Positions 26,873-35,921 of a stretch of 64,000 nucleotides of DNA are shown here, piece by piece. The DNA comes from Rhodobacter flavimaris. GTDB taxonomy: Bacteria; Pseudomonadota; Alphaproteobacteria; Rhodobacterales; Rhodobacteraceae. Position 1 is the first letter of the stretch; every line of letters starts with the position of its first letter. The notes below the pieces were generated by a model. That model saw only the letters and a list, made by a program, of their open reading frames with translations. It was not told the DNA's origin and searched no databases. Position numbers and translations under genes: made by a program. The stretch spans positions 186,001 through 250,000 of the forward strand of contig NZ_JAJUOS010000002.1 in NCBI RefSeq assembly GCF_021378075.1, read 5' to 3'.

Positions 26873-28654
26873 TCAGAACGCGCCTTTTTGCGCACGCATA
26901 TCCGCGGGGTCGATACCCGCCACGACGACCGGCTTCTTCATCGCATCGCGACGGAAGGGCTCGCCGAGTTCCTGGTTCAGGAGAACCTCGATGAAGGTCG
27001 TCTCTTTCGAGGTCATCTGACGATCGACCGCCTTGCGCAGTTCCTCGGTCAGCTCCTCGGTCGAGCGCACCTGGACGCCATGCGCACCGCAAGCACGGGC
27101 AATGCCGGCATAGGTGGTGTCGCGGTCCAGTTCGGTGCCGACGAAGTTGTTGGCATACCAAAGCGTCGTGTTGCGCTTTTCCGCGCCCCACTGGTAGTTG
27201 CGGAAGATCACCATGGTGATCGCCGGCCAGTCGTCGCGACCGCAGGCGGTCATCTCGTTCATCGAGATACCGAAGGCGCCGTCGCCGGCAAAACCGATGA
27301 CCGGGACATCCGGGCAGCCGATCTTGGCGCCGAGGATCGACGGGAAGCCGTAACCGCAGGGGCCAAAGAGGCCGGGCGCCAGGTATTTGCGGCCCTTCTC
27401 AAACGCCGGGTAGGCGTTGCCGATGGCGCAGTTGTTGCCGATATCTGACGAGATGATCGCATCCTCGGGGATCGCGGCCTGGATAGCACGCCATGCCTGA
27501 CGCGGGCTCATCAGATCGGCGTCGCGGGTGCGGGCGTCCTCGTTCCAGACGGTGCCCGGGTCGTCCTGCTCATGATCGAGCGAGGTCAGTTCCTGCGCCC
27601 AACGCGACTTGGTCTGCGAGATCAGCTCGCGGCGCTCCTTGCGGCCTTCGTCGCCTGCGGTGCCCGACAGTTGTGCAAGGATTCCGCGCGCCACCTTGGC
27701 CGCGTCGCCCTCGATCCCCACGGTAACCTTCTTGGTCAGCCCGATACGGTCGGCGTTGATATCGACCTGGATGATCTTGGCCTCTTTCGGCCAGTAGTCG
27801 ATGCCATAGCCCGGCAGGGTCGAGAACGGGTTAAGACGCGTGCCCAGTGCCAGAACCACGTCGGCCTTGGCGATCAGCTCCATCGCGGCCTTCGAGCCGT
27901 TGTAGCCAAGCGGGCCAACTGCCAGACGGTGCGAGCCGGGGAAGCTGTCGTTGTGCTGGTAGTTCGAGCACACCGGCGCGTCCAGACGCTCGGCCAGGTT
28001 CGCCAGATCAGCGATCGCGCCCGAGAGCACCACGCCGGCGCCCGACAGGATCACCGGGAAGCGCGCCTCGGACAGCAGGCGAGCGGCTTCGGCCACGGCC
28101 TCTTCGCCGCCGGCGGGGCGCTCGAACTTCACGATCTGAGGCAGATCAACGTCGATCACCTGGGTCCACATATCGCGCGGGATGTTGATCTGCGCCGGGG
28201 CCGAGCCTCGCAGCGCCTTCAGGATCACGCGGTTCAGCACCTCGGGGATACGCGAGGCATCACGCACCTCTTCCTGGTAGCAGACGCTGTCGGTGAACAG
28301 GCGCATCTGCTCCATTTCCTGGAAGCCGCCCTGGCCGATGGTCTTGTTGGCGGCCTGCGGAGTCACCAGCAGCATGGGCGTGTGGTTCCAGTAGGCGGTT
28401 TTCACCGCAGTCACGAAACCGGTCACACCGGGGCCGTTTTGCGCGATGGCCATCGCCATCTTGCCGGTGGCGCGGATGTAACCGTCGCACATCAGCCCGC
28501 CATTGGTTTCATGGGCGCAATCCCAGAACTTGATCCCGGCCTTCGGGAACAGGTCCGAGACCGGCATCATGGCTGAGCCGATGATGCCGAAAGCCTGATC
28601 AATGCCATGCATCTGGAGGACTTTGATGAAGGCTTCTTCAGTGGTCATTTTCAT
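26873..28654 (-). CDS. xsc: Sulfoacetaldehyde acetyltransferase
   Basis: 593 residues from ATG 28654 (RBS AAGGAG); an open extension upstream has no homology. TPP enzyme that splits sulfoacetaldehyde with phosphate to acetyl phosphate and sulfite. N-terminal PYR domain (EEAFIKVLQMHGIDQAFGIIGSAMMP, with AHETNGGLMCDGYIRATG near 60), central domain, and C-terminal PP domain with the TPP motif GFAGDGAFGISMNEM near 465 to FRNYQWGAEKRN near 495. It is the key desulfonating enzyme and names the pathway; its neighbours supply sulfoacetaldehyde (TauXY) and consume acetyl phosphate (Pta). Confidence 0.96.
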   Translation of the reverse strand: MKMTTEEAFIKVLQMHGIDQAFGIIGSAMMPVSDLFPKAGIKFWDCAHETNGGLMCDGYIRATGKMAMAIAQNGPGVTGFVTAVKTAYWNHTPMLLVTPQAANKTIGQGGFQEMEQMRLFTDSVCYQEEVRDASRIPEVLNRVILKALRGSAPAQINIPRDMWTQVIDVDLPQIVKFERPAGGEEAVAEAARLLSEARFPVILSGAGVVLSGAIADLANLAERLDAPVCSNYQHNDSFPGSHRLAVGPLGYNGSKAAMELIAKADVVLALGTRLNPFSTLPGYGIDYWPKEAKIIQVDINADRIGLTKKVTVGIEGDAAKVARGILAQLSGTAGDEGRKERRELISQTKSRWAQELTSLDHEQDDPGTVWNEDARTRDADLMSPRQAWRAIQAAIPEDAIISSDIGNNCAIGNAYPAFEKGRKYLAPGLFGPCGYGFPSILGAKIGCPDVPVIGFAGDGAFGISMNEMTACGRDDWPAITMVIFRNYQWGAEKRNTTLWYANNFVGTELDRDTTYAGIARACGAHGVQVRSTEELTEELRKAVDRQMTSKETTFIEVLLNQELGEPFRRDAMKKPVVVAGIDPADMRAQKGAF

Positions 28655-28680
28655 GTGCGTTTCTCCTTGTTCACGCGGGC

Positions 28681-30078
28681 TCAGCCGCGCTCGTCCTGAA
28701 AGTGGTAGAGTTTGTAGAGGCCCCACTGGCCGAGGCGCCGGAACGGCGTTTTCCAGCCCTCGTGGGGCAGTTCGCTGCGGAAGATCGGCAGTTGGGGAAT
28801 GTCGGCGGCACGGCCTGCGACCAGTTGCGCCATGCGCCGTCCAGCCTGGGCGGAATACATCACGCCGTTCCCGCCATAGCCCAAGGCATAGTAGGCATTG
28901 GGAACATCCGGCATCGCGGTGATGCGCGGCATCATGTCGTGGCTGACATCGACCCAGCCCCACCAGCTGTAATCCAGCGGAATGCCCCGCAGCGCGGGGA
29001 ACTTGCGCGCAAGCCCCTCGCGCAGGGCGGCGAGGTGGGCGGGATTGTCCGCGTCACGCCCGGTGATCGCAGCGCGCGAGCCGATCTGCACCCGGTTATC
29101 CGGCAGCAGCCGGTAGTAGTGACGCAGCGTGCGCGTATCGGTCAGCGGCGAGGTCACCTTGAAATCGCAGGCGGCAAGTTCAGCGTCCGTCAGAACCCGC
29201 GTGGTGATCGAGTTCGACATAATCGGCATGATCCGGTCGCGCAGCCGGCGGTGCAGCCCGCGCGGCGCATAGCCCGCCGTCGCCACGGCAACCGCACGGG
29301 CGCGGACGGTGCCGCCCGGCGTGCGCAGATGGTGAACGCCGTTCTTCGTCTCCCACCCCTCGACGGGGCTGTCGACATGCACCTTGGCGCCGAGTTCGCG
29401 CGCAACCCGCAGGTAACCGAAAGCCAGCTTGGCGGCATGGATGCCGGTGCCGTCGGGCTCCCACATGGCGCCCTGGGCCTCCATGTCCTTGACGGCGGTC
29501 TCGTGCAGCTCCTCGCGGCTCAGCATGCGCGCGCCATAACCGAAGGTCTCGCGCAGAAGGGCAGCTTCCTTCGCAAGCTTGGGCATCATCCAGGCCTTGT
29601 GGGCGATGTAGTAATGCCCGCCATCCTGCGGCTCGCACGCGATCGCGTGGTCGCAGATCAGGCCACGGAAGAGATCGAAGGCCTCGGTGACCTCGGCATG
29701 CATCCCCTTGGCGATATCGAGGCCCCAACGCTCGATCCATTGCGAACGCTTGAGGCGCCCCGACGAGATCTGCGCCTGCCCGCCGTTGCGGGTCGAGCAG
29801 CCATAGGCCACGCCGTTGGCTTCAAGCACATGCGCCTTGATGCCGAATTCCTTGGCCAGGTGGATCGCGCAGCTCAGCCCGGTGTAGCCCGAGCCGATCA
29901 CCACGACATCGACATCCATGTCCTGCGTCACCGGGCCGTCATCGGCCGGCGGGGTTCCGGCCGTTCCGATCCAATAGGTCGGCGCATAGGCGCTGCCATG
30001 ACCGATCGAGCGGTCGGTTACCGGATCGTAGCTTGGGTTGTAGGGCGCACTGGCCCGCCGTTGGGTGAAGGCATTCAT
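28681..30078 (-). CDS. tauY: Taurine dehydrogenase large subunit (FAD-dependent oxidoreductase)
   Basis: 465 residues. DAO-type flavoprotein with VVVIGSGYTGLSCAIHLAKEFG near 53 (dinucleotide fold), CSTRNGGQAQISSGRL near 92, and a C-terminal GYGGNGVMYSAQAGRRMAQLV near 415. It would deaminate taurine to sulfoacetaldehyde and ammonia, passing electrons to the respiratory chain. The assignment rests on the tauX-tauY-xsc order, which matches Paracoccus denitrificans. No tpa (taurine:pyruvate transaminase) is in the window, so this is the apparent route to sulfoacetaldehyde. Confidence 0.88.
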   Translation of the reverse strand: MNAFTQRRASAPYNPSYDPVTDRSIGHGSAYAPTYWIGTAGTPPADDGPVTQDMDVDVVVIGSGYTGLSCAIHLAKEFGIKAHVLEANGVAYGCSTRNGGQAQISSGRLKRSQWIERWGLDIAKGMHAEVTEAFDLFRGLICDHAIACEPQDGGHYYIAHKAWMMPKLAKEAALLRETFGYGARMLSREELHETAVKDMEAQGAMWEPDGTGIHAAKLAFGYLRVARELGAKVHVDSPVEGWETKNGVHHLRTPGGTVRARAVAVATAGYAPRGLHRRLRDRIMPIMSNSITTRVLTDAELAACDFKVTSPLTDTRTLRHYYRLLPDNRVQIGSRAAITGRDADNPAHLAALREGLARKFPALRGIPLDYSWWGWVDVSHDMMPRITAMPDVPNAYYALGYGGNGVMYSAQAGRRMAQLVAGRAADIPQLPIFRSELPHEGWKTPFRRLGQWGLYKLYHFQDERG

Positions 30079-30105
30079 TGCCGTGGTTCCTGCGCTGGAG
30101 GGGGA

Positions 30106-30495
30106 TTATTTCGGGTCGAGCACGGGCCGCTGCTTGCGGAAGGCTTGTTTCGTCACCAGCTGGCCATCGCGGATAGTGAACAGATCGACGCCCTTGGCCT
30201 CGATCCGCCGCCCTTCGGCATCGGTGCCCCGGAAGGTCCATTCCGACACGCCGCGATCGCCGCAGACGAAGTGATGGTGATCCGCCCATTCGGCATCCGG
30301 CATCGCGGTCCAGACCCCGACGAAGGCCTTGGCGATGGCTTCGCGACCAACGATGCGCGCACCAAATTCCTCGGGTCCGGCAACAGTCGTGAACTCGCAG
30401 TCATCGGCGAAATGGGTCATCACGGCGTCGATGTCGTGACGGTTGAAGGCGTCAAAGGTCGCCCGCAGGTCAGCTGCGGTGAGGGTCTTGGTCAT
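30106..30495 (-). CDS. tauX: Taurine dehydrogenase small subunit (SnoaL/NTF2-like)
   Basis: 129 residues, NTF2-like fold: LRATFDAFNRHDIDAVMTHFADDCEFTTV near 9-37, GREAIAKAFVGVWTAMPDAEWADHHHF near 48-75. Small SnoaL-like partner of TauY in the same order as in Paracoccus. It lies 27 bases upstream of tauY. Its biochemical role is unclear in the family; by itself the fold says only that it is a small ligand-binding or subunit protein. Confidence 0.82.
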   Translation of the reverse strand: MTKTLTAADLRATFDAFNRHDIDAVMTHFADDCEFTTVAGPEEFGARIVGREAIAKAFVGVWTAMPDAEWADHHHFVCGDRGVSEWTFRGTDAEGRRIEAKGVDLFTIRDGQLVTKQAFRKQRPVLDPK

Positions 30496-30512
30496 GGTCT
30501 TGTCCTTGTGGT

Positions 30513-31004
30513 TCAGTCTTCGGCGTAGGGCACGATCAGGGTCGGGATGCGCGAGCGGCGCAGAACCCGCTTGGCGACCGTGCCAAGGAAGGTATGGGAA
30601 ATGCCGTGGGCATGGCTGCCCATCAGGATCATGTCAGCGGGCAGGCTTGCGGCGCGCTTCAGGATGGCCTCGGCGGCGAAGCCCTCGATCACCTCGATCT
30701 CGTCCACCCGGTCGCGCAGCGCCTTCTCATCCGAGGGCATCTGCGTCCAGAACGCCTCCTGCCTCTCGTTCAGCAACTCGCGGGCACTCTCGAAGCGGCG
30801 GTTGAGCGCCTGTTCACGCGCCAGCGGGTCGTTGATGAAGAAGTGCAGCGTGACCCGCGCGTCCTCGCTCATCGGCTCGACCACGTGCAGGATATGCAGC
30901 CGCGCATCGAGCGCCTTCGCCAGGCAGACCGCGTAGCGGAAGGCATAGACCGAGGTGTTAGACAGGTCGGTCGCGTAGAGGATCGTCTTGATCTTTTTGA
31001 GCAT
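30513..31004 (-). CDS. Universal stress protein (UspA family) in the tau operon
   Basis: 163 residues. TILYATDLSNTSVYAFRYAVCLAKALDARLHILHVVEP at residues 7-44 and the nucleotide-binding C-terminal motif MGSHAHGISHTFLGTVAKRVLRRSRIPTLIVP near 126-159 (Gx2Hx(G)...S-type). It lies between tauM and tauX, as a UspA gene does in other tau clusters with TRAP transporters. TRAP-linked UspA proteins bind AMP/ATP and may regulate transport; that is an inference here. Confidence 0.9.
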   Translation of the reverse strand: MLKKIKTILYATDLSNTSVYAFRYAVCLAKALDARLHILHVVEPMSEDARVTLHFFINDPLAREQALNRRFESARELLNERQEAFWTQMPSDEKALRDRVDEIEVIEGFAAEAILKRAASLPADMILMGSHAHGISHTFLGTVAKRVLRRSRIPTLIVPYAED

Positions 31005-31015
31005 TCTATCCTCCC

Positions 31016-32356
31016 TCAGTAACCGACGACGCGCGGCAGCCAGAGTGCGATTTGCGGGAAACAGGCGATGATGTAGATCGCTACCGCCCCGGTGATGGCG
31101 AAGGGCAGCGCCCGCAGCGAGATCTCCTCCATCGACACGTTCGAGATGCCCGAGGCTATGAACAGGTTCTCTCCCAGCGGCGGGGTCTGGAACCCGATCG
31201 AGAGCGTGCAGATCATCACGATGCCGAAGTGGATCGGGTCAATCCCCATCTGGTAGGCTACAGGCAGCATCACAGGCACGAGGATCATGATTGCGGCCAG
31301 CGTCTCCATGAACATGCCCACGATCAGGAGCAGCGCGATCACGAGGATCCAGATCACGTAGAGGCTGTCGGTCAGCGAGAGCATCCCCTTCGCGATGACG
31401 GCAGGCACTCCATTCTCAACCAGGATGCGGCCAAAGATGGTGGCGGTGAACAGCACCAGCAGCACCCGACCTGCCAGCCAGGTCGTCGTCTCAAGCGCGG
31501 CAACCATCTGGCGCAGGTTCAGCTCGCGGTAGATCACCACACCCACAAAGAGCGTGTAGAAGATCGCCACGATCGCCGCCTCGGTCGGGGTGAACATGCC
31601 GGTGTAGATCCCACCCAGGATGACCACCGGCGCCATGATCGCCCAAAAGCCCTTGTAGCTCGCATGCAGGATCTTCGAGAGCGACAGCGGCTCGGCCGAA
31701 CCGCGATAACCAGCGGCGCGGCAGCGGATGTAGTTGTTCGCCAGCAGCATCCCGGCCATCAGGCAGCCCGGGAAGAAGCCCGCGATGAACAGCTTCGAGA
31801 TCGAGACACTCTGGAAGGTGCCGAACTTCTCGACCGCCTCGGGGGACGGCTGAAGGCCCATCGCCGAGATGCCGAAGATGACCATCGGGATCGAGGGCGG
31901 AATAATGATGCCCAGACCACCCGACGCCGCCGTCACCGAGGCCGCATAGCCCCGCGCATATCCGGCCCGCGCCATCGCCGGGATCATCAGCATCCCCACA
32001 GCGGCGGTCGTCGCCGGGCCGGAACCCGAGATCGCCCCGAAGAACAGGCAGGCCAGCACCGTCGCGGCCGAAATACCGCCGGTGAAGGGCCCGGCCATCG
32101 TCTCGGCCACCGCGATCAGGCGCCGCGACAGGCCTGCGGCCTCCATCAGCGCCCCGGCAAGGATGAACGAGGGCAGCGCCATCAGCGGGAAAGAGCCAAC
32201 CGACGACCAGGACATCTGGACCATCTTGATCGGGTTGTCGCCCAGGTACCACATCGCGGCCAGCGCCGAGACTCCCAGCGCCACGGTGATCGGCGCGCCC
32301 ACCACCATGAGGAAGGCGAAGGTGCCAAAGAGAATTTCCACCAGGTAGCCGTCCAT
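31016..32356 (-). CDS. tauM: TRAP transporter large permease for taurine
   Basis: 446 residues from ATG 32356, overlapping the tauL stop by one base (TAATG). DctM family with about 12 membrane helices; GAISGSGPATTAAVGMLMIPAM near 105, ASGGLGIIIPPSIPMVIFG near 140 and GLLLGENLF-type IGFQTPPLGENLFIASG near 395 are typical. It forms the Na+-driven channel with TauL and receives taurine from TauK. Confidence 0.92.
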   Translation of the reverse strand: MDGYLVEILFGTFAFLMVVGAPITVALGVSALAAMWYLGDNPIKMVQMSWSSVGSFPLMALPSFILAGALMEAAGLSRRLIAVAETMAGPFTGGISAATVLACLFFGAISGSGPATTAAVGMLMIPAMARAGYARGYAASVTAASGGLGIIIPPSIPMVIFGISAMGLQPSPEAVEKFGTFQSVSISKLFIAGFFPGCLMAGMLLANNYIRCRAAGYRGSAEPLSLSKILHASYKGFWAIMAPVVILGGIYTGMFTPTEAAIVAIFYTLFVGVVIYRELNLRQMVAALETTTWLAGRVLLVLFTATIFGRILVENGVPAVIAKGMLSLTDSLYVIWILVIALLLIVGMFMETLAAIMILVPVMLPVAYQMGIDPIHFGIVMICTLSIGFQTPPLGENLFIASGISNVSMEEISLRALPFAITGAVAIYIIACFPQIALWLPRVVGY

Positions 32357-32892
32357 TACGCGCGACCTCCCTCGGGGGTGTCGCCCATGCCGTCGATCTC
32401 GACCTTGTCGGGATCGCGCGGGTCCTTGCCGAGCACCAGTTTCATGTAATTCACCTGCAAGATGCGCAGCGTCATCAGCGCGAAGGCAATCGGCAGCACC
32501 ATGTAGACCCACCGCATCTGCCAACCCAGGGTCTGGGCTTTCACGAAGGGCTTGAGCATCGAGATGAACGTGATCGACTGCCAGATGAACACGGCGTTGA
32601 AGCCGATCCAGAACAGGTCGCCAAAGGCCTCGATCAGGCGCGCGCGGCGGCGGTCCATGCGATTGAGGTGGAACGAGATCCGGTTATGCGCCGCCATCCG
32701 GGCCGCGTAGCTGGCCCCGAAATAGGCGAACCAGACGAAGAGAATGACCGACAGCTCCTCGATCCAGGTGATCGAGCTGCCAAACACCTGCCGCGAGACG
32801 ATCTGCGCGAAGAGCAGACCGACAAACACCGCCAGCAGCACCTGGCATATATAGCTTTCGAGCTTGTCGAGATGACGCCAGAACGAAGTCAT
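32356..32892 (-). CDS. tauL: TRAP transporter small permease for taurine
   Basis: 178 residues, DctQ family with four membrane helices (about 15-37, 45-65, 92-112, 130-152). The family motif region WIEELSVILFVWFAYFGASYAAR is at 43-65. It partners with TauM. The substrate is assigned from the surrounding tau genes. Confidence 0.9.
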   Translation of the reverse strand: MTSFWRHLDKLESYICQVLLAVFVGLLFAQIVSRQVFGSSITWIEELSVILFVWFAYFGASYAARMAAHNRISFHLNRMDRRRARLIEAFGDLFWIGFNAVFIWQSITFISMLKPFVKAQTLGWQMRWVYMVLPIAFALMTLRILQVNYMKLVLGKDPRDPDKVEIDGMGDTPEGGRA

Positions 32893-32946
32893 AAGAGCAC
32901 CTGCTTGGGGACAAGGTCGGGGCCGACTGGGCCGGCCCCGCGCCGA

Positions 32947-33957
32947 TCACTCGACCGTCGGACGGTCGAGAGCGGTCAGGACGCCGTTGAGCACCTCTTT
33001 GCCGCCGATCGTGTCGTAGAACTTCGGCCAGACCTTTGCGGTGGCGAGGTCGATGAACTCCTGCTCGCCATCGGCCGGGTCCGAGATTTCCATCCCGCGC
33101 GCGGCAAGCTCAGCTTTGATCTTGGCTTCCTCGGCACGCAGGAACGCTCCCGAGGCCAGCGTGGCCTCGTGACCCGCATCCAGAACCTGCTGCTGTTCTT
33201 CGGCCGACAGCGACTGGAACAGGCTTTCCGAAACGATCAGCGGCTCGATCGAGAAGATGTAGCGGATGTTGGTGACGTATTTCTGCACCTCGTCGAACTT
33301 CATCGCGTAGACGGTCATGTAGGGGTTGTCCTGACCATCCACGACCTTTTGCTGAAGCGCGGCGAAGGTCTCGCCCCAGGCCATCGGCGTCGGATCGATA
33401 CCCCAGGACTTGTAGGTCTCGATCATGATTTCGTTCTTGGGCACGCGGACCACGAGGTCTTGCAGGTCGGCGACCGTGGTCACCGGATGCTTCGAGTTGG
33501 TCAGCACGCGGAAGCCCGAATAGGCCCAGCCGATGATGCGCACGCCTGCGTCTTCGACGGTCTTGTCGACCATCTGCTGGCCGATTTCGCCCTGAGTGAT
33601 GTTCTCAGCATCCTCGAGCGACAGGATCACGTAGGGCAGTGTCAGCGTGCCGACCGAGGGCGAAAACGGCGTGATGTTGTTGATCGCGAGGATCGAGAAA
33701 TCGAGCGTTCCGGTCGCAGCGGCGGTCACGGTGTCCTGCTCGTCACCGAGTTGACCGTTCAGGAATAGCTTCGCGCTATGCGCACCGCCGGTCTTGGCCT
33801 CGAGCGCCTCGACAAAGGCAAGGCCAAGCGCCTCTTGCGTGCCGCCAGCACCGTCACCCACGGCGACGCGAAACTCCTTGGCGGATACAGGCAGTGCGGT
33901 GGTTGCCAGCAATGCGGCAACCATGGCGCCCGAAAGCGCCTTGAACGTCATTTTCAT
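32947..33957 (-). CDS. tauK: TRAP-type periplasmic taurine-binding protein
   Basis: 336 residues from ATG 33957 with a clear signal peptide (MKMTFKALSGAMVAALLATT, cleavage after PVSA). DctP family: GTLDFSILAINNITPFSPSVG near 80, the conserved arginine region DLQDLVVRVPKNEIMIETYKSWGIDPTPMAWGETFAALQQ near 165-203, and DGQDNPYMTVYAMKFDEVQ near 208. First gene of the operon, divergent from tauR; the TauR-type direct repeats lie 73-105 bases upstream of its start. Confidence 0.92.
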   Translation of the reverse strand: MKMTFKALSGAMVAALLATTALPVSAKEFRVAVGDGAGGTQEALGLAFVEALEAKTGGAHSAKLFLNGQLGDEQDTVTAAATGTLDFSILAINNITPFSPSVGTLTLPYVILSLEDAENITQGEIGQQMVDKTVEDAGVRIIGWAYSGFRVLTNSKHPVTTVADLQDLVVRVPKNEIMIETYKSWGIDPTPMAWGETFAALQQKVVDGQDNPYMTVYAMKFDEVQKYVTNIRYIFSIEPLIVSESLFQSLSAEEQQQVLDAGHEATLASGAFLRAEEAKIKAELAARGMEISDPADGEQEFIDLATAKVWPKFYDTIGGKEVLNGVLTALDRPTVE

Positions 33958-34030
33958 TGTGTAGCTCCCTGAGTGCGGCCGATTCTTTGCTTCGGCCTTG
34001 CGACACATTGTCACCACGCTGTCATCTGGG

Positions 34031-34062
34031 TTATATCCAGATGCGACTACTCTTAAGTCCAG
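34031..34062 (-). promoter_or_regulatory. TauR operator: two direct repeats in the tauK-tauR intergenic region
   Basis: On the minus strand the region reads CTGGACTTAA (34053-34062) and CTGGATATAA (34031-34040), centres 22 bp apart, i.e. two helical turns on one face. TauR, a MocR-type regulator, is known from Rhodobacter capsulatus to bind direct repeats upstream of taurine genes, and this consensus fits my recollection of that motif. The sites lie 73-105 bases upstream of tauK and 18 bases before the tauR ATG, so they could serve tauK activation and tauR autoregulation. Confidence 0.8.
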
Positions 34063-34079
34063 AACGGAGGCCTGCTGCG

Positions 34080-35588
34080 ATGGGCGAGAATCTTGTCGGT
34101 CGGCTCTCTTCCGAGATGTTCTTCATTGATCGGGCGGATCGGCGCAGCCTCCAGATGCAGCTTACCAGTTCGATCGTCTCGACGATCCTGGAGGCACGCA
34201 CCCGCTCTGGCACACGCATGCCATCGACACGACAACTTGCTGATCACCTTGGTATTTCTCGCCTGACGGTGACGCTTGTCTATCAGGATCTCGTTGCTCA
34301 GGGGTATCTCGACAGCGCCCCGCGATCCGGCTTTGTCGTCTCGCAGAAAGTCCCGCACCGGCGCATCGGGCGCGAGGATGTGCTGAGCTTTTCTCAGCCC
34401 GTCGATTGGGGGCGCTGGCTGAAACAGGATCTGACGGCGCGGCGACGCATTGCGAAGCCACTTGACTGGCGCAGCTATCCCTATCCGTTCCTCTATGGCC
34501 AGGCCGACCCGACACTGTTCGATCACGCCGCGTGGCGGGACTGCGCGCGCCGGGCGCTTGGCGCGCGCGAGTTCACCGATCTCGCCGACGAGCGCATGGC
34601 CATGGACGACCCGGTCCTGGTGGATTTCATCTGCCGCAACACCCTTCCGCGACGGGGCATTCGCGCCCGCCCCGAAGAAGTCCTGATCACGCTTGGCGCA
34701 CAAAATGGGATTTGGCTTGCGGTTCAACTTCTTGCGCGCAAGGACCGGGTGGCAGTGATGGAGGATCCGGGCTTCCCCGACTTCGCCGCAACGTTCCAGT
34801 TCGCGCAGATGCCCATCCACTATGTGCCCTGCACCGATGAGGGGCTGGAGCCCTCTTCCCTGCCCCATGACACCGGGCTTGTCGCCGTAACGCCCAGTCA
34901 CTCGATTCCGACCGGCACGACGATGCCGATCCATAAACGCCGCGAGTTGCTGACGATGGCGGACAAGCACGATTTCCTGGTCATCGAGGACGACTACGAA
35001 TTTGAGATGAGCTTCCTCGAACCGCCCTCGCCCGCGCTCAAGTCGCTCGATGGGGCCGGTCGGGTGATCTATATCGGAAGCTTCTCGAAGGCGCTGTTTC
35101 CGGGGCTGCGCATTGGCTACGTCGTGGGGCCCGCCCCCTTCATCGAACAGGCGCGCGCGCTGCGCGCAATGATGCTAAGGCACGCACCGGGGCATATGCA
35201 GCGCGTGACGGGATACTTCCTCGCGCTCGGCCATTACGACGCCCATATCGTGCGTCTGCGGGAGGCGTTTCGGCAACGGCGCGAGACACTGACACACGCG
35301 CTGGAGAAAACCCCGTTTCGAATTGCTGGCGCCGCGCGGCATGGCGGCTCAAGCCTCTGGATCGAAGCCCCCGAAGACGTAGATTCTGCCGCCTTCGCGG
35401 AACGACTGGCGGTTAACGGCGTACTCATCGAACATGGCCGCCCGTTCTTCGCCGATCCGCCCAATCCCTGCCCATTCTTTCGCTTGGGTTACTCGTCAAT
35501 CGCGGAAGAAAAGATCGAAGCCGGGGTTAAGATCATGACCCGGGTTCTCTCGAGCGGAATCGGTGGCCAGCCAAAGGACTCCGTCTGA
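34080..35588 (+). CDS. tauR: MocR-type (GntR + aminotransferase) taurine regulator
   Basis: 502 residues from ATG 34080 with RBS GGAGG eight bases upstream. N-terminal GntR winged HTH (MPSTRQLADHLGISRLTVTLVYQDLVAQGYLDSAPRSGFVVS, residues 43-85) and a class-I aminotransferase-like domain that binds PLP (FLVIEDDYEFEM near 300, the PLP lysine in IYIGSFSKALFPGLRIGYVV near 332). It activates taurine genes in relatives. Divergent from tauK, with direct-repeat operators between. Confidence 0.92.
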   Translation: MGENLVGRLSSEMFFIDRADRRSLQMQLTSSIVSTILEARTRSGTRMPSTRQLADHLGISRLTVTLVYQDLVAQGYLDSAPRSGFVVSQKVPHRRIGREDVLSFSQPVDWGRWLKQDLTARRRIAKPLDWRSYPYPFLYGQADPTLFDHAAWRDCARRALGAREFTDLADERMAMDDPVLVDFICRNTLPRRGIRARPEEVLITLGAQNGIWLAVQLLARKDRVAVMEDPGFPDFAATFQFAQMPIHYVPCTDEGLEPSSLPHDTGLVAVTPSHSIPTGTTMPIHKRRELLTMADKHDFLVIEDDYEFEMSFLEPPSPALKSLDGAGRVIYIGSFSKALFPGLRIGYVVGPAPFIEQARALRAMMLRHAPGHMQRVTGYFLALGHYDAHIVRLREAFRQRRETLTHALEKTPFRIAGAARHGGSSLWIEAPEDVDSAAFAERLAVNGVLIEHGRPFFADPPNPCPFFRLGYSSIAEEKIEAGVKIMTRVLSSGIGGQPKDSV

Positions 35589-35675
35589 CACACATGTGAC
35601 CACCCAACATTACCGATTTGCACCGGGCGAGCTCACGGACAACGACCTCAACAATTCAGGGTGCGACACGGTGCT

Positions 35676-35921
35676 GTCAGACGGATTCGAACCAGTCTAC
35701 GCAAGGGCAGAATGACTGCCCCTTATGCCATGCAGAGACCGCGCCATTCGGCGAGAGCAGCGGCACGCTTCAGCTTGAAACTGTCCCTGGAGTAGTGGCT
35801 TCGCTCAGCATTGAAATGGTTGAAGACCGAGGCGTGGACGGCGACGAACTTCTGCAGACTTCGCATCCGCCGGAACCAGAGCATTGCCCGCTCTCGTCGT
35901 CGGAACGGCAAGTGGGGGTGC
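35676..35921 (-). pseudogene. IS6-family element, 3' fragment only
   Basis: The last 61 residues of an IS6 transposase (PFRRRERAMLWFRRMRSLQK to AEWRGLCMA, 35723-35908) plus the terminal sequence up to about 35676 (TCAGACGGATTCGAACCAG). It differs from the adjacent copy at 15 of 61 residues, so it is a separate element, not a tandem duplication. It appears to have been cut when the second copy landed at about 35922. Confidence 0.8.

Noticed and set aside
28702..30528. 608-codon open frame antisense to tauY and tauX
   Set aside because: Same reason: antisense to well-supported genes with conserved motifs; composition typical of a shadow frame.
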